A stretch of 64,000 nucleotides of DNA from Companilactobacillus sp. (lineage in GTDB: Bacteria > Bacillota > Bacilli > Lactobacillales > Lactobacillaceae): positions 2,294,001 to 2,358,000 of the forward strand of contig NZ_JAKVLR010000001.1 in NCBI RefSeq assembly GCF_022484265.1. The letters are read 5' to 3'. The notes under the pieces are model-generated. The model was given only the letters and a program-made list of their open reading frames with translations, had not been told where the DNA came from and did no database searches. Each line of letters begins with the position of its first letter. Position 1 is the first letter of the stretch. The translations under genes were made by a program, and so were the position numbers. Positions 25,643-34,346 of this stretch are shown piece by piece.

Positions 25643-26872
25643 ATGACCACTGTTAAATTTTTAAATGGTTCGCATGAAATTCATGGAAATATTGCTTCGA
25701 TTGAGTCGAAGACTTCGCGGGTGATCATTGATTTTGGCATGGTTGGTGGGTTCAAGTCGGATACTGCTAACAATTTGATCGACTCGCATCTATTGCCGAG
25801 ATTGCCGGAATTATTTACCGCACAAAAGTCTGCATTTAAATACGAGGCAATAGTTTTAACGCAGGTAAACGTTGAGAATTTAACAGCGGCGGTTTATTTA
25901 AAGAATAATATCGAAATTTACGTTTCTGCAGAGGGATTCAAACTTTATCGCAGCTTGGTCCAAAATGGCTTATTTCAACCAATCGATTTAAATATCAAAC
26001 TGATGCCAACAGATTTAAAAATTGGTGATCTCTTAATTCATGGATATCCGAGTGACTGTGGCGTTGTTGGCAGTCAAGTTTTGTTGATTTCGGACGGAAA
26101 ACATAAATTCGGATTTGTCGGTGATGTCCGCTTGAATGGACCTCATAAAGAACGCGTCTACCACTGGATCAGAAGATTCCATCAAGCTCAGCTGGACCTC
26201 TTAGTATTTGATGCGACCGCGTATAGTTTTTCTGATGAATGTCGACTTTTTGAAACTAGCGAAAGTGGGTTGCAGGTCCAATTTTCTGATTTGTTGAAAC
26301 AACGTCGAGATTTGGTCGTAGTAAATACTGATTGCTGCAACCCCGAACGTTTAGCGATGATCCACAAGACTGCGGATTCTTTAGGAAGAAAATTAGTCTG
26401 TGAACCATCCTACGCAGAAGTTGTTGATCAAATGTATCCAGAAATCAAATTGGCTGTGGTTGAATCAGACCACAAAAAAACAACCTCCAAAAAATTTGAG
26501 GTTGTTAAGGTTTCAGATTTGATCGACCATCCACGAAGATACGTACTCCAAAATAGTTATGATCAAATCAAGTTTTTACAAAATTTTAAAGCAGGTATTT
26601 ATTTACACAGCAACGGCTTTCCAAAAATCAGCGAGAACCGCGACTTCGAATTTTTGCAAGATTCCTTGAAAAAATTAAACTTTTAGTATATTGATTTTTC
26701 GGCCTGCTCGCATGCTAATAAGTCAGACGTTTCATTTATTGTCGAAACTATTAAGGCTAAGACCAGCGTTCCTTGGCACTCGTATCATCCAGAACTTGCA
26801 GTCAAAAGTTTAAAGCAGATCGAGACGAAATTCTCGTTGCCAAAACGTGACCTGCCATTGGAGTTTGACTAG
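25643..26872 (+). pseudogene. Metallo-beta-lactamase/RNase J-like protein interrupted by an in-frame TAG
   Basis: The frame runs from ATG 25643 (GGAG 8 bases upstream; ATG 25631 is also in frame) to TAG at 26684-26686, about 347 residues, then continues in the same frame for 61 more codons to TAG at 26870-26872. The continuation reads as coding: DFSACSHANKSDVSF, IKAKTSVPWHS. It resembles the C-terminal part of beta-CASP metallo-beta-lactamases (FSGHA...PVH). The N-terminal part has the domain strands (RVIIDFGM, FGFVGDVRLNG), but no HxHxDH motif is seen where it would lie, so this may be a non-catalytic relative. A nonsense mutation making a pseudogene is the simplest reading. The end overlaps the convergent MFS gene by 4 bases. 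Confidence 0.7.
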
Positions 26873-28053
26873 TGTTCGGCGATTGGTTCGTGGTGATTGA
26901 TAATGATGCCGGAAACGACTAGCACGACTGATAGTATCGACATGATGATCATTGTGACTGACCAAGAATTGACCAATTCGTGTAAAAAGCCGAATAGGAC
27001 AGGTCCAAAAGCTGCTAACAAGTAACCAGCGGACTGGGCCATTCCGGATACTTCGGCTGTTTGGTAAGGATTGGTGGTCTTGTTCGTGAAGTAATAGATA
27101 GCTTCATTAAAGGCGATACCTGAGCCGAATCCAGTCAAGAATGAAATGATGACGAGAATCCAAGTCGTCTTGATATCGAGTAGGAATAACATTGGTCCTA
27201 AGACATAACCGATGATCAAGAACGTGCTCAAGAATCTACGACCATTAACTTTTGAGGCAAACATTGGCACAATGAATGAGCAAGGCAATCCACTCAGTTG
27301 CAGCAACGTCAAAATATTACTGGAGACCACAGTTGAAACACCATGACTTTCGATCACTGAAGGTACCCATGTTAGCAGTGAATAATAGACTAGTGACTGA
27401 AGTCCAAAGTAAACTGTGATCAGCCAACCGACTGATTGGTTCCAAACTGTTCGATAATTTGGAACTGACTCCTCTTCATCAGAACTCACGGTATCTTTAG
27501 TATTAGAACGGAGATTAGGAATCCAAACGATCAAGGCAACGATACTCAATGCTGACAAAATAGCCAGGGTTGAACCAAGGCTGATCTTGGTAATGAAAAT
27601 TCCTGAAAGGGCTGTTCCAATGGCACCAATGAGCAACATTGAAAGGGTGTATAACCCAGTGCCTAATGGAATCTTAGTTGGTAAGTGATCCTTGATCATA
27701 GCTGGAACTAAGACGTTTCCACTGTCGATACCAATGCCGACAAGAGTGGTACCGATGAATAATGCCCAAATACTTGGGATTATTCTCAAGTAACTACCGA
27801 CAATCAAAATAATAAAGAATAAGAAGACAGTCAATTCGTTACCAAATTTTTTTGCGATCTTAACGATAATTGGTGAAAAAACTGCAAAAGCAATCAATGG
27901 AATCGAGGTGACTAGTCCCATTAAGGATCCAGGCACGCCCAGATTTTTTTCAATTGATTTCAATAATGGCGGAATGATAGTGATCGGCAAACGAAGGTTG
28001 GCCGCAATCAGCATCATACTGATAATAAACCAGCTTTGGTTTTTAGTTTTCAA
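26869..28053 (-). CDS. MFS transporter, CynX/NimT type
   Basis: The 12-helix protein has an N-terminus like CynX/NimT (cyanate, nitroimidazole) carriers: ANLRLPITIIPPLL in helix 1, LMGLVTSIPLIAFAVFSP, and a late AQSAGYLLAAFGPVLFG. Substrate unknown. The longest frame begins at ATG 28095, but AGAGGGGG lies 8 bases before a TTG at 28053, so translation probably starts there (394 residues). The palindrome ATGACAAATGTCAT lies at the far end of the longer frame, between this gene and the divergent copY. Confidence 0.87.
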   Translation of the reverse strand: MKTKNQSWFIISMMLIAANLRLPITIIPPLLKSIEKNLGVPGSLMGLVTSIPLIAFAVFSPIIVKIAKKFGNELTVFLFFIILIVGSYLRIIPSIWALFIGTTLVGIGIDSGNVLVPAMIKDHLPTKIPLGTGLYTLSMLLIGAIGTALSGIFITKISLGSTLAILSALSIVALIVWIPNLRSNTKDTVSSDEEESVPNYRTVWNQSVGWLITVYFGLQSLVYYSLLTWVPSVIESHGVSTVVSSNILTLLQLSGLPCSFIVPMFASKVNGRRFLSTFLIIGYVLGPMLFLLDIKTTWILVIISFLTGFGSGIAFNEAIYYFTNKTTNPYQTAEVSGMAQSAGYLLAAFGPVLFGFLHELVNSWSVTMIIMSILSVVLVVSGIIINHHEPIAEH

Positions 28054-28088
28054 ATAATAATCCCCCTCTACAACAATAATTTCATTAT

Positions 28089-28102
28089 ATGACAAATGTC
28101 AT
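28089..28102. promoter_or_regulatory. Palindrome ATGACAAATGTCAT between MFS gene and copY
   Basis: A perfect 14-base palindrome whose inner GACAAATGTC resembles the CopY cop box (TACANNTGTA) at several positions. It lies between the divergent MFS and copY genes and could serve either. Assignment to CopY is tentative. Confidence 0.4.
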
Positions 28103-28190
28103 GATAGAAAAACCATTGCTATTTTTGTTGAACTTGTGTTTTGGCTTATTTGGTCTAAACTATTATTAACGGATTTGTAGAGGTAAGCCA

Positions 28191-28616
28191 ATGGATAACG
28201 TTAAAGACATAAATATTACGACAGCTGAATGGCGCATCATGCGAGTGATCTGGACTCTAGGCACCGCAACGTCGCGTGAATTGACCGACATTTTAGGCGA
28301 ATCGATGGGTTGGAAGTCAGCCACCATCAAAACTTTGTTGCGTCGTTTGCTTGATAAGGATGCCATCAAATTTGAAAAAGAAGGCAATAAATTTATTTAC
28401 TCTGCCAAACTTCAAGAAACCGATACGATCGAGTTAACTACTAAACAGTTTTTTGACCAGTTGTGTGCACGTAAAATCGGTACCGCGATAACTTCATTGA
28501 TCGATGAGTCGGAATTGACCCAAGACGATATTGATAGTATTAAAGAGGCACTTGATAAAAAGTCGCCGGTCGCTGAAATTAAATGCAATTGTTTACCAGA
28601 CGGCTGCGATTGCTAA
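28191..28616 (+). CDS. copY: CopY/TcrY-family copper-responsive repressor
   Basis: The 141-residue protein has the BlaI/MecI-like winged helix (TTAEWRIMRVIW, then WKSATIKTLLRRLLDK) and ends with CNCLPDGCDC, the CxCx4CxC motif that binds Cu(I) or Zn(II) in CopY. In known systems CopY represses copper ATPases copA/copB, but none is adjacent: the neighbours are a divergent MFS gene and convergent azlD. It may act on a distant copper operon or on the MFS gene. Confidence 0.92.
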   Translation: MDNVKDINITTAEWRIMRVIWTLGTATSRELTDILGESMGWKSATIKTLLRRLLDKDAIKFEKEGNKFIYSAKLQETDTIELTTKQFFDQLCARKIGTAITSLIDESELTQDDIDSIKEALDKKSPVAEIKCNCLPDGCDC

Positions 28617-28617
28617 A

Positions 28618-28655
28618 AAATCTCCCCTAATAAAATTAGAGGAGATTTTTTATAT
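28618..28655. terminator. Bidirectional terminator between copY and azlD
   Basis: AAATCTCCCCTAAT and ATTAGAGGAGATTT form a long stem around a short loop, with T on the plus strand after it and A before it. Confidence 0.8.
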
Positions 28656-28976
28656 TACTAGTCTGACCACAGCCAACGAAATGATTCCGACGATGACGAT
28701 CACTAATAAATTTTTACTGATAATGGCACTAACTACGGTAGGTAACGTTGCTAAAAAGTTTGGCATGTCAACGCTTGGTAATTGTCCTAAGTGTTGATGG
28801 AATAAGTTTTCGAACCAAAGTGCTGACATGATTACGATTGGTACAAAACTGAGGAATTCCACTACTCGCGGTGAAAGTTTAACTTTACGTAAGATCCAAA
28901 ATGGCAAAATACGTGAAAGCCAAGTTACGATTCCTGATCCTAAAATAGTCAGGATGATAAAGTTAAAAGAAGGCAT
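28650..28976 (-). CDS. azlD: Branched-chain amino acid exporter, small subunit
   Basis: The 108-residue, four-helix AzlD-type membrane protein has the typical TWLSRILPFWIL segment in its first half and a hydrophobic tail. It forms a branched-chain amino acid exporter with the larger AzlC; the two genes overlap by 14 bases. Export of branched-chain amino acids fits the presence of a leucine biosynthesis operon elsewhere in the window. Confidence 0.88.
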   Translation of the reverse strand: MPSFNFIILTILGSGIVTWLSRILPFWILRKVKLSPRVVEFLSFVPIVIMSALWFENLFHQHLGQLPSVDMPNFLATLPTVVSAIISKNLLVIVIVGIISLAVVRLVI

Positions 28977-29670
28977 GTTTTAAGATCACTCCAATCGCAC
29001 AAGCTATAATTGTTACTACTAAAATCAACATGTTGCTAGGAATAAAGATAAGTCCAAAATAAATCAATGCTAGGGTGATACCGATCATGATCAGCTGCAA
29101 GTTGAATTTGATCGATTTGTCGCTGATCAGTTGCAAGTAAAGCAATCCAATGAACATCGCAACTAAGGCAAAGTCGAGTCCAAATTTTTCCGGATCAGTA
29201 ATCAGATTGCCCAGTAGTGCGCCAATAAATGACGACAGAGCCCAAGTGATGTAGGCAATCAGGTTAGACGTGTTGAACCATTCAAAATTTAGTTTGCCAT
29301 TGGTATAATTAAGTTTACTCATACTCAAAGCAAAAGTTTCATCTGTCAACAGGCTTCCGACCAAGATATTTTTGAGTAATGAATCTTTTTTAAAATATCG
29401 TGCCACGGTCGTACTCATCAAAATCATTCTTGAATTGACTAAGAAGACTGAGAAGATGATCGTCAGCATCGGGCTGTGGGATGCCAACATTCCGACTAGC
29501 ACGAATTGAGCTGAGCCGGCGTAGGTTATTAATGATGTTAAAATAACGATAAAGGTACTGAGGCCGGATGCTTTTCCGACCACGCCAAAGGCTATTCCGA
29601 TTCCGATGTAGCCGAAGACAGTCGGAAGGGTATCTTTAACGGCGGTTCTGATATCTAGTTGGTCGTCCAT
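28963..29670 (-). CDS. azlC: Branched-chain amino acid exporter, large subunit
   Basis: The 235-residue, seven-helix AzlC/YgaZ-family protein has GYIGIGIAFGVVGKASG near the start, TYAGSAQFV and LLTDETFALS. It is the main permease subunit for branched-chain amino acid export. It is divergent from the HTH-cupin gene at 29804, with 133 bases between, the usual arrangement with its regulator. Confidence 0.92.
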   Translation of the reverse strand: MDDQLDIRTAVKDTLPTVFGYIGIGIAFGVVGKASGLSTFIVILTSLITYAGSAQFVLVGMLASHSPMLTIIFSVFLVNSRMILMSTTVARYFKKDSLLKNILVGSLLTDETFALSMSKLNYTNGKLNFEWFNTSNLIAYITWALSSFIGALLGNLITDPEKFGLDFALVAMFIGLLYLQLISDKSIKFNLQLIMIGITLALIYFGLIFIPSNMLILVVTIIACAIGVILKHAFF

Positions 29671-29803
29671 GATTGTGGCACCTCCTTAAGGTTGTATCTG
29701 AGCTTTGTTCGATATATTATATAGTTGTTTAATATATTGAATATTTGTCCATAATACCGAGAACCAATCATAATGTCAAATAAATTATTAGGAGTTTTAT
29801 AAT

Positions 29804-30358
29804 TTGGATATTAATCAAGTTGTCGCAACTAATTTAAAAAGAATTCGCGACGAAAAACATGTTACTTTGGATCAATTGGCTAAGTCATCTGGCGTAAGCA
29901 AGGGGATGCTGTCACAGATCGAAAAAGGTACGACTAATCCTACTATTAATACGTTGTGGAAAATTTGTACTGGTTTGGATATTCCTTATACTTTGTTGAT
30001 GGAGCAACCTGCTGCTCGGTTTACGATTGTTAAAAAGGACGAGGCGATTTATCAGTCGGCTAATGATGGTCATTATCGGTTGTACGATTATTTTCAAAGT
30101 ATGCCGCATCGTAATTTTGAGATGTTTCAAGTGGAGCTGGATCATGGGGATAGCTATACTTCGATTGAGCATTCTCACGAGTCTGAAGAGTATTTGATGG
30201 TGCTTGAGGGGCAGTTGACTTTGAGGGTGCATGATGAGGATTTGGTTGTGGATGCGGATGATGCTATTTCGTTTGATCCGATGGGTAAGCATGTTTACAC
30301 TAATTCGGGTGATGGTGTTTTGAAGGTTATGTTGATTAACTTTTATCCTACTAAGTAG
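29804..30358 (+). CDS. HTH (XRE)-cupin transcriptional regulator
   Basis: The 184-residue protein has an N-terminal Cro/C1-type helix-turn-helix (LDQLAKSSGVSKGMLSQIEKG, about residues 23-43) and a C-terminal cupin domain with EHSHESEEYLMVLEGQ and a PMGKHVYTN metal or ligand pocket. Such regulators usually control the divergent gene, here azlCD, and may sense an amino acid. Start is TTG at 29804, supported by AGGAG eight bases upstream. A large inverted-repeat element begins 21 bases after its stop codon. Confidence 0.92.
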   Translation: MDINQVVATNLKRIRDEKHVTLDQLAKSSGVSKGMLSQIEKGTTNPTINTLWKICTGLDIPYTLLMEQPAARFTIVKKDEAIYQSANDGHYRLYDYFQSMPHRNFEMFQVELDHGDSYTSIEHSHESEEYLMVLEGQLTLRVHDEDLVVDADDAISFDPMGKHVYTNSGDGVLKVMLINFYPTK

Positions 30359-30379
30359 GTTGGCGGGAGGTTCACTGCC

Positions 30380-30548
30380 GGTGGAGGGCGGAAAGCGATT
30401 GCCTTGTCGTCTGGAACGTAGTGAATCCACTTTGAGCTTTTTTCAAAGACCGAAAAAATCTCAAAGCTGAATTTGATTGTAAGCCGTCGTCATCGCCGGC
30501 AAACAATCACCCCACTACTGAGCCGGGCATCGCTTTCCGCCCTCCACC
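30380..30548. repeat. 169-bp inverted-repeat element
   Basis: Perfect 20-base outer arms: 30380-30399 (starting GGTGGAGGGCGG) are the exact reverse complement of 30529-30548. Nested inside are GTAGTG/CACTAC and a near-perfect pair CTTTGAGCTTTTTTC / GAAAAAATCTCAAAG. The whole would fold into one long hairpin with internal loops. It is much more GC-rich than its surroundings and has no convincing reading frame. It could be a miniature mobile element or a structured RNA. Confidence 0.75.
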
Positions 30549-30623
30549 TAGTCTGGTTTAGTTCAAACTCCATAAATTTTTTTTGAAAAAGGGTATGCTA
30601 TGGTTGTCCTGGTATGCCTTAGT

Positions 30624-30830
30624 TTAGTCTAAACTTGGTTTGTTCGCGTGTTTCTCAGTGGTTCTTCGCATCGCTTGCGTGCCATTTTTGATTAGTCTAA
30701 ATTTGGTTTCTTTGCGTGTTTCTTAGTGATGCTTCGCATCGCTTGCGTGCCATTTTTGATTAGTCTAAACTTGCCTTGCTTCTTGGTTACTAAGTCATGC
30801 TTCGCATTACTTACGTGTTCATACTTCATT
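30624..30830 (+). repeat. 68-bp tandem repeat, three units
   Basis: Units begin with TTAGTCTAAA at 30624, 30692 and 30760, exactly 68 bases apart, and contain GCTTCGCATCGCTTGCGTGCC near the middle. The first two are nearly identical; the third is diverged. The box AGTTTAG-T-CTAAACT at the first unit is palindromic. The 560 bases between the cupin regulator and the NAD(P)H reductase hold this array, the large inverted repeat and a terminator, with no gene seen. Confidence 0.75.
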
Positions 30831-30858
30831 TAATTGTTTGGTTATTATTCATATTGAA

Positions 30859-30905
30859 AAAGACCGCAACTTCACTCTGATTTTTCGTGAGGTTGCGGTC
30901 TTATT
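30859..30905. terminator. Bidirectional terminator, mainly for the minus-strand reductase
   Basis: AAGACCGCAAC and GTTGCGGTCTT form a strong stem; on the minus strand it is followed by TTTTTC, on the plus strand by a T-rich tract. Confidence 0.8.
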
Positions 30906-30917
30906 TTGTCTGTTTTT

Positions 30918-31511
30918 TTATTTTTGGCCATTCTTATATAAATTTGATAGGTTATCTAAGAACTTATCATGTTCTTCTCTTGGTGTTAGATCTACTTTGC
31001 CGTAGTGGATCCAATTGCTTTTTTCTGGTGATATTCCTACGTCTGCTAGTGTGCGGTTGATGAAGGTGTTTTGGATTGGGTTGCCGCATTCTTCTTCTAG
31101 ATATTGTTTGGTGATGGTGGATGTGGTGATTACTGTGCATTTATTGATGTAGGTCAGTAGTCCTTGCCAAGGGATTTCATCGTTTGATTCGTAGGCGAAT
31201 CCGTGCAGCATTACTCTGTCGAAGAAGCCTTTTAGCATGGCTGGATAATTGTGCCACCAGATTGGGTAGACGAAGGTTAATTCGTCTGCTTGCTTTATTA
31301 GTTCTTGATAATGTTTTACTAGTGGGTCTGAGGTCTTGCCGCTGCTGTAGATTTTTAATTGCTCGGCGGTTAGTACTGGCTGAAAATTGTCTTTGTATAG
31401 GTCGATTACTTGGTAATCTTGGCCTTGCTCTGCGTAGATTTTTTCCATTTGTTCGAGGATGGCGTGATTGAAACTTTCTTGGTATGGATGTGTGTAGATT
31501 ATGACTTTCAT
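30918..31511 (-). CDS. NAD(P)H-dependent flavodoxin-fold oxidoreductase
   Basis: The 197-residue protein has the flavodoxin-like quinone reductase fold (MdaB/KefF group): MKVIIYTHPYQESFNHAIL at the start, then FVYPIWWHNYPAMLKGFFDRV, the signature segment of FMN/FAD-dependent NAD(P)H:quinone reductases. It probably protects against quinones or other electrophiles. It stands alone between its terminator and the upstream MFS gene. Confidence 0.88.
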   Translation of the reverse strand: MKVIIYTHPYQESFNHAILEQMEKIYAEQGQDYQVIDLYKDNFQPVLTAEQLKIYSSGKTSDPLVKHYQELIKQADELTFVYPIWWHNYPAMLKGFFDRVMLHGFAYESNDEIPWQGLLTYINKCTVITTSTITKQYLEEECGNPIQNTFINRTLADVGISPEKSNWIHYGKVDLTPREEHDKFLDNLSNLYKNGQK

Positions 31512-31583
31512 GGCTGCTCCTCCGTTGATTAGTTACTTTCAGTGTAACAAAAAATCCTGACTGATTGTTCAGCCAGGATGGGT

Positions 31584-32801
31584 TTAAAACTTCTTATAAT
31601 TTACTTGTCTTAAATTACTGATTGATAGCATGGCTACCAAACTGATGACGTATAGTGCTGAGATGAAGATCATTACTGTCATTACGTTGTGATTGTCCAA
31701 GATCCAGCCGATTGCTAGACTTGAGAATCCTCCGATGCAGCGTCCGGTGTTCATGATGACGTTGTTGGCGGTTGCTCTGATCTCGGTGGGGTACAAGTGA
31801 CTAACTACAGCTCCGTATCCGGCAAACATTCCGTTTGAGAAGTAACCAACGATGGCACCGGCGATGACTAGTGTCAACATGTTATTTGGCAATGTTAGTA
31901 CGAAGACACCAATTGCTGAACAGACTAAAAAGATTCCAAAGGCTAAACGTGGTCCTAGGGTGTCTAAGATCCAACCAAAGGTGAACATTCCTGCACACAT
32001 TCCTAAAATGGTCGCAATCATCCAAGTTGAACTGGCAACTTGCAAGTTCATTTGTTTTTGCATGATAGTTGGTAGCCAGTTCATTAAACCGAAGTATCCA
32101 GCGATTTGGACGATGGCCATGATCATTAGTGCAAAAGTTTGATATGCGATCTTTGGTGTTTCAAAAAGTTCTTTGACGCTGCCGTGCTTTTCTTTAGAGG
32201 CTTTAATGAAAGTGTCGCTTTCCTTTAAGTGGCGACGAATGAAGAAAATGATGAAGACTGGGATGATACCGAATAGGAACAGAGCGTGCCAGCCTAATCG
32301 AGGAATGATCAAGGTTGCTAAAACAGTGGCAACGATAGCACCGATCTGTCCAGCCATACCGACCCAAGAAGAGATACGTCCTAATTTGTTCTTAGAGAAA
32401 CTTTCTGCAAGGACGGTCATTCCGATACCGTACTCGCCACCACCACCGATACCTGCTAAGAATCTGCAGATATAGATAGAAGTTAGGTCGTTGGCAAAGT
32501 ACATTGCCCCAGTAGCGATTGCAAAAATAAAAATCGTGTAAGTAAAGGTTTTGATTCTACCGATTCGATCGGCTAAAATTCCAAAAAAAATACCACCTAG
32601 TAACATACCAATATTAGTGATCGTGGAAATTAATCCCGCTTGCGTTCCACTGATGTGAAGTTCAGCAATGATGGAAGATAGGGCAAAACTCAAGAACATG
32701 ATGTCCATATTTTCCAATCCGAACCCAGCAGTTGTGGAAGCAACCACTTTTTTCTGGTAGCTATCTAGATGGTCTGATTGTGCAGTTGTAGCTATTTTCA
32801 T
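31584..32801 (-). CDS. MFS transporter (metabolite:H+ symporter type)
   Basis: The 405-residue, 12-helix protein has MFS marks GILADRIGRIKTF, RFLAGIGGGGEYGIGM and a central loop rich in charged residues, as in the aromatic-acid/benzoate and sialic-acid porter groups. Substrate not determinable. ATG 32801 is chosen because GGAGG lies 9 bases upstream; the longer frame starts from a TTG inside that site. A flavodoxin-fold reductase lies 70 bases downstream on the same strand. Confidence 0.87.
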   Translation of the reverse strand: MKIATTAQSDHLDSYQKKVVASTTAGFGLENMDIMFLSFALSSIIAELHISGTQAGLISTITNIGMLLGGIFFGILADRIGRIKTFTYTIFIFAIATGAMYFANDLTSIYICRFLAGIGGGGEYGIGMTVLAESFSKNKLGRISSWVGMAGQIGAIVATVLATLIIPRLGWHALFLFGIIPVFIIFFIRRHLKESDTFIKASKEKHGSVKELFETPKIAYQTFALMIMAIVQIAGYFGLMNWLPTIMQKQMNLQVASSTWMIATILGMCAGMFTFGWILDTLGPRLAFGIFLVCSAIGVFVLTLPNNMLTLVIAGAIVGYFSNGMFAGYGAVVSHLYPTEIRATANNVIMNTGRCIGGFSSLAIGWILDNHNVMTVMIFISALYVISLVAMLSISNLRQVNYKKF

Positions 32802-32945
32802 TAAATTGTCCTCCAAAATGAACGCTCACAGGCGTTCTTTATTTTGATTCATATAATAACGTATCAGACAATTTTAGTTAGTGCAATGAAATGTGGCGAT
32901 AATCTTCAAAAATCAGTCATGAATTTTGAAAAAGTTTTTCTATGT

Positions 32946-34208
32946 TTATTTTTTATAATCTTGTTCATAAATGTACTTGTGGAGCTTCAAATATTGGTCG
33001 CCTAGCTTTTTCTCATTGGCATTGTCTTTGGGATAATAATAGCGTTTGCCCTCTAATCCCTTCGGCATGTAATTTTGTTTAGCGATTTGTTTGGGTGACT
33101 GGAACGGCGAATCGATCAAGCCGCCACCGGTGATCTCTTCAGAGTGCTTGTAGTGCATGTCTCTTAATCCTCGAGGCATAGGATGTTCGTTAGGATGTTT
33201 CGTGTCTTCATCCAACAGTTCCCAAGCCTCATCAAATGAGCCTGATTTCGGAGAGATACACATCAACATTGTGGCAAACATCAGTGGGTATTTAGCCTTC
33301 GGCATGCCGACTTTTTCGGCTTGATTTGCGGCGACAACTATTTGGGTGACCTGTTGTGGATTAGCCAAGCCAATATAAGTGTAGGGGATCTCTCGCAATC
33401 TACGAACGACTGAAGGTAAGTCGTCGTTTTTCAACAGGATTGTCAGGTAATACAAAGCTGCATCAGTGTCTGATCCAGCCATAGAGTCAGAGTAGGCTGC
33501 CAAATAATCATAGTGTTTGGTGGCCTTTTTGTCGTAGTTAAAGTGTTGTTGCTGAGCAAATTTTTTAACATTGTCGACGGTTAATTTATTGGGTTCGATC
33601 GCATGCAGTGTTTCTAAGGTATTTAATCCAATTCTCAAGTCTCCATCTGCTGAAATTGCGATAAGTTTAAGTGCCTCTGGTTCGATTTGCTCTTTATCAA
33701 GTTGATAAACCTCATCAACAGCTCGTTGTAGCATGATGATGATATCTGATTCTGAGAGTGATTTGAATTCAAAAATCTGCGATCTGGAGCGAATAGCTGG
33801 AACAATCGACATGATTGGATTTTCGGTCGTCGAACCAATCAGCATGATGTGTCCATTTTCTAAGTATGGCAAAAGGAAATCCTGCAATGTCTTAGTCATC
33901 CGGTGGATCTCATCGATCAATAGGACGAACGAGTCATAGGGATGAAGGTTGATCTGCTCAGTTAATTTAGCCTTATTATCGGTTGAGGCGTTGAATGATT
34001 CAAAGGGATAGTTGTACTGTTTAGCAATGATTTTTGCCAAGGTGGTTTTGCCGGTGCCGGGTGGTCCCCATAGCAACAATGGGATGTTGACGTGTTGGTC
34101 AATTATTTGTCGAAGCGGTTGACCAGGCTTGAGCAACTCAGGTTGGCCAACGACCTGATCAAGTTCTTGCGGCCGAATCTTATCAGCCAAAGGTGTTTTG
34201 AATGCCAA
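32946..34208 (-). CDS. rarA: Replication-associated recombination protein A (AAA ATPase)
   Basis: The 420-residue AAA+ protein of the RarA/MgsA/WRNIP1 family acts at stalled replication forks. Walker A is WGPPGTGKTTLAK (about residues 47-59), Walker B LIDEIHR (about 97-103), with sensor SSTTENP-like GSTTENP. The C-terminal tetramerisation domain includes AAYSDSMAGSD and AKYPLMFATMLM. Full length for the family. It stands alone. Confidence 0.95.
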   Translation of the reverse strand: MAFKTPLADKIRPQELDQVVGQPELLKPGQPLRQIIDQHVNIPLLLWGPPGTGKTTLAKIIAKQYNYPFESFNASTDNKAKLTEQINLHPYDSFVLLIDEIHRMTKTLQDFLLPYLENGHIMLIGSTTENPIMSIVPAIRSRSQIFEFKSLSESDIIIMLQRAVDEVYQLDKEQIEPEALKLIAISADGDLRIGLNTLETLHAIEPNKLTVDNVKKFAQQQHFNYDKKATKHYDYLAAYSDSMAGSDTDAALYYLTILLKNDDLPSVVRRLREIPYTYIGLANPQQVTQIVVAANQAEKVGMPKAKYPLMFATMLMCISPKSGSFDEAWELLDEDTKHPNEHPMPRGLRDMHYKHSEEITGGGLIDSPFQSPKQIAKQNYMPKGLEGKRYYYPKDNANEKKLGDQYLKLHKYIYEQDYKK

Positions 34209-34297
34209 GATAAATTCCTTTCATCGAAAAAATTTTAATCAATTACCTATAATTTACACCTGATTAATAAATTAGTTAGTTTTAACCACTTTTTCAA

Positions 34298-34326
34298 TAA
34301 AAAAAGCACCCTCAGTTGAGGATGCT
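34298..34326 (-). terminator. Terminator of the MMPL transporter gene
   Basis: AGCACCCTC-agtt-GAGGATGCT is a tight stem; seven A on the plus strand before it give a T-run after it on the minus strand. Confidence 0.8.
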
Positions 34327-34346
34327 ATTTCGGTAAGTCTAAACGA

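Noticed and set aside
29912..30430. 172-residue minus-strand frame across the cupin regulator
   Set aside because: It lies antisense to a well-supported HTH-cupin gene and extends into the inverted repeat; its composition is not protein-like.
30359..30917. Possible phage or transposon remnant
   Set aside because: No transposase or integrase fragment is readable in any frame; only inverted and tandem repeats are seen.
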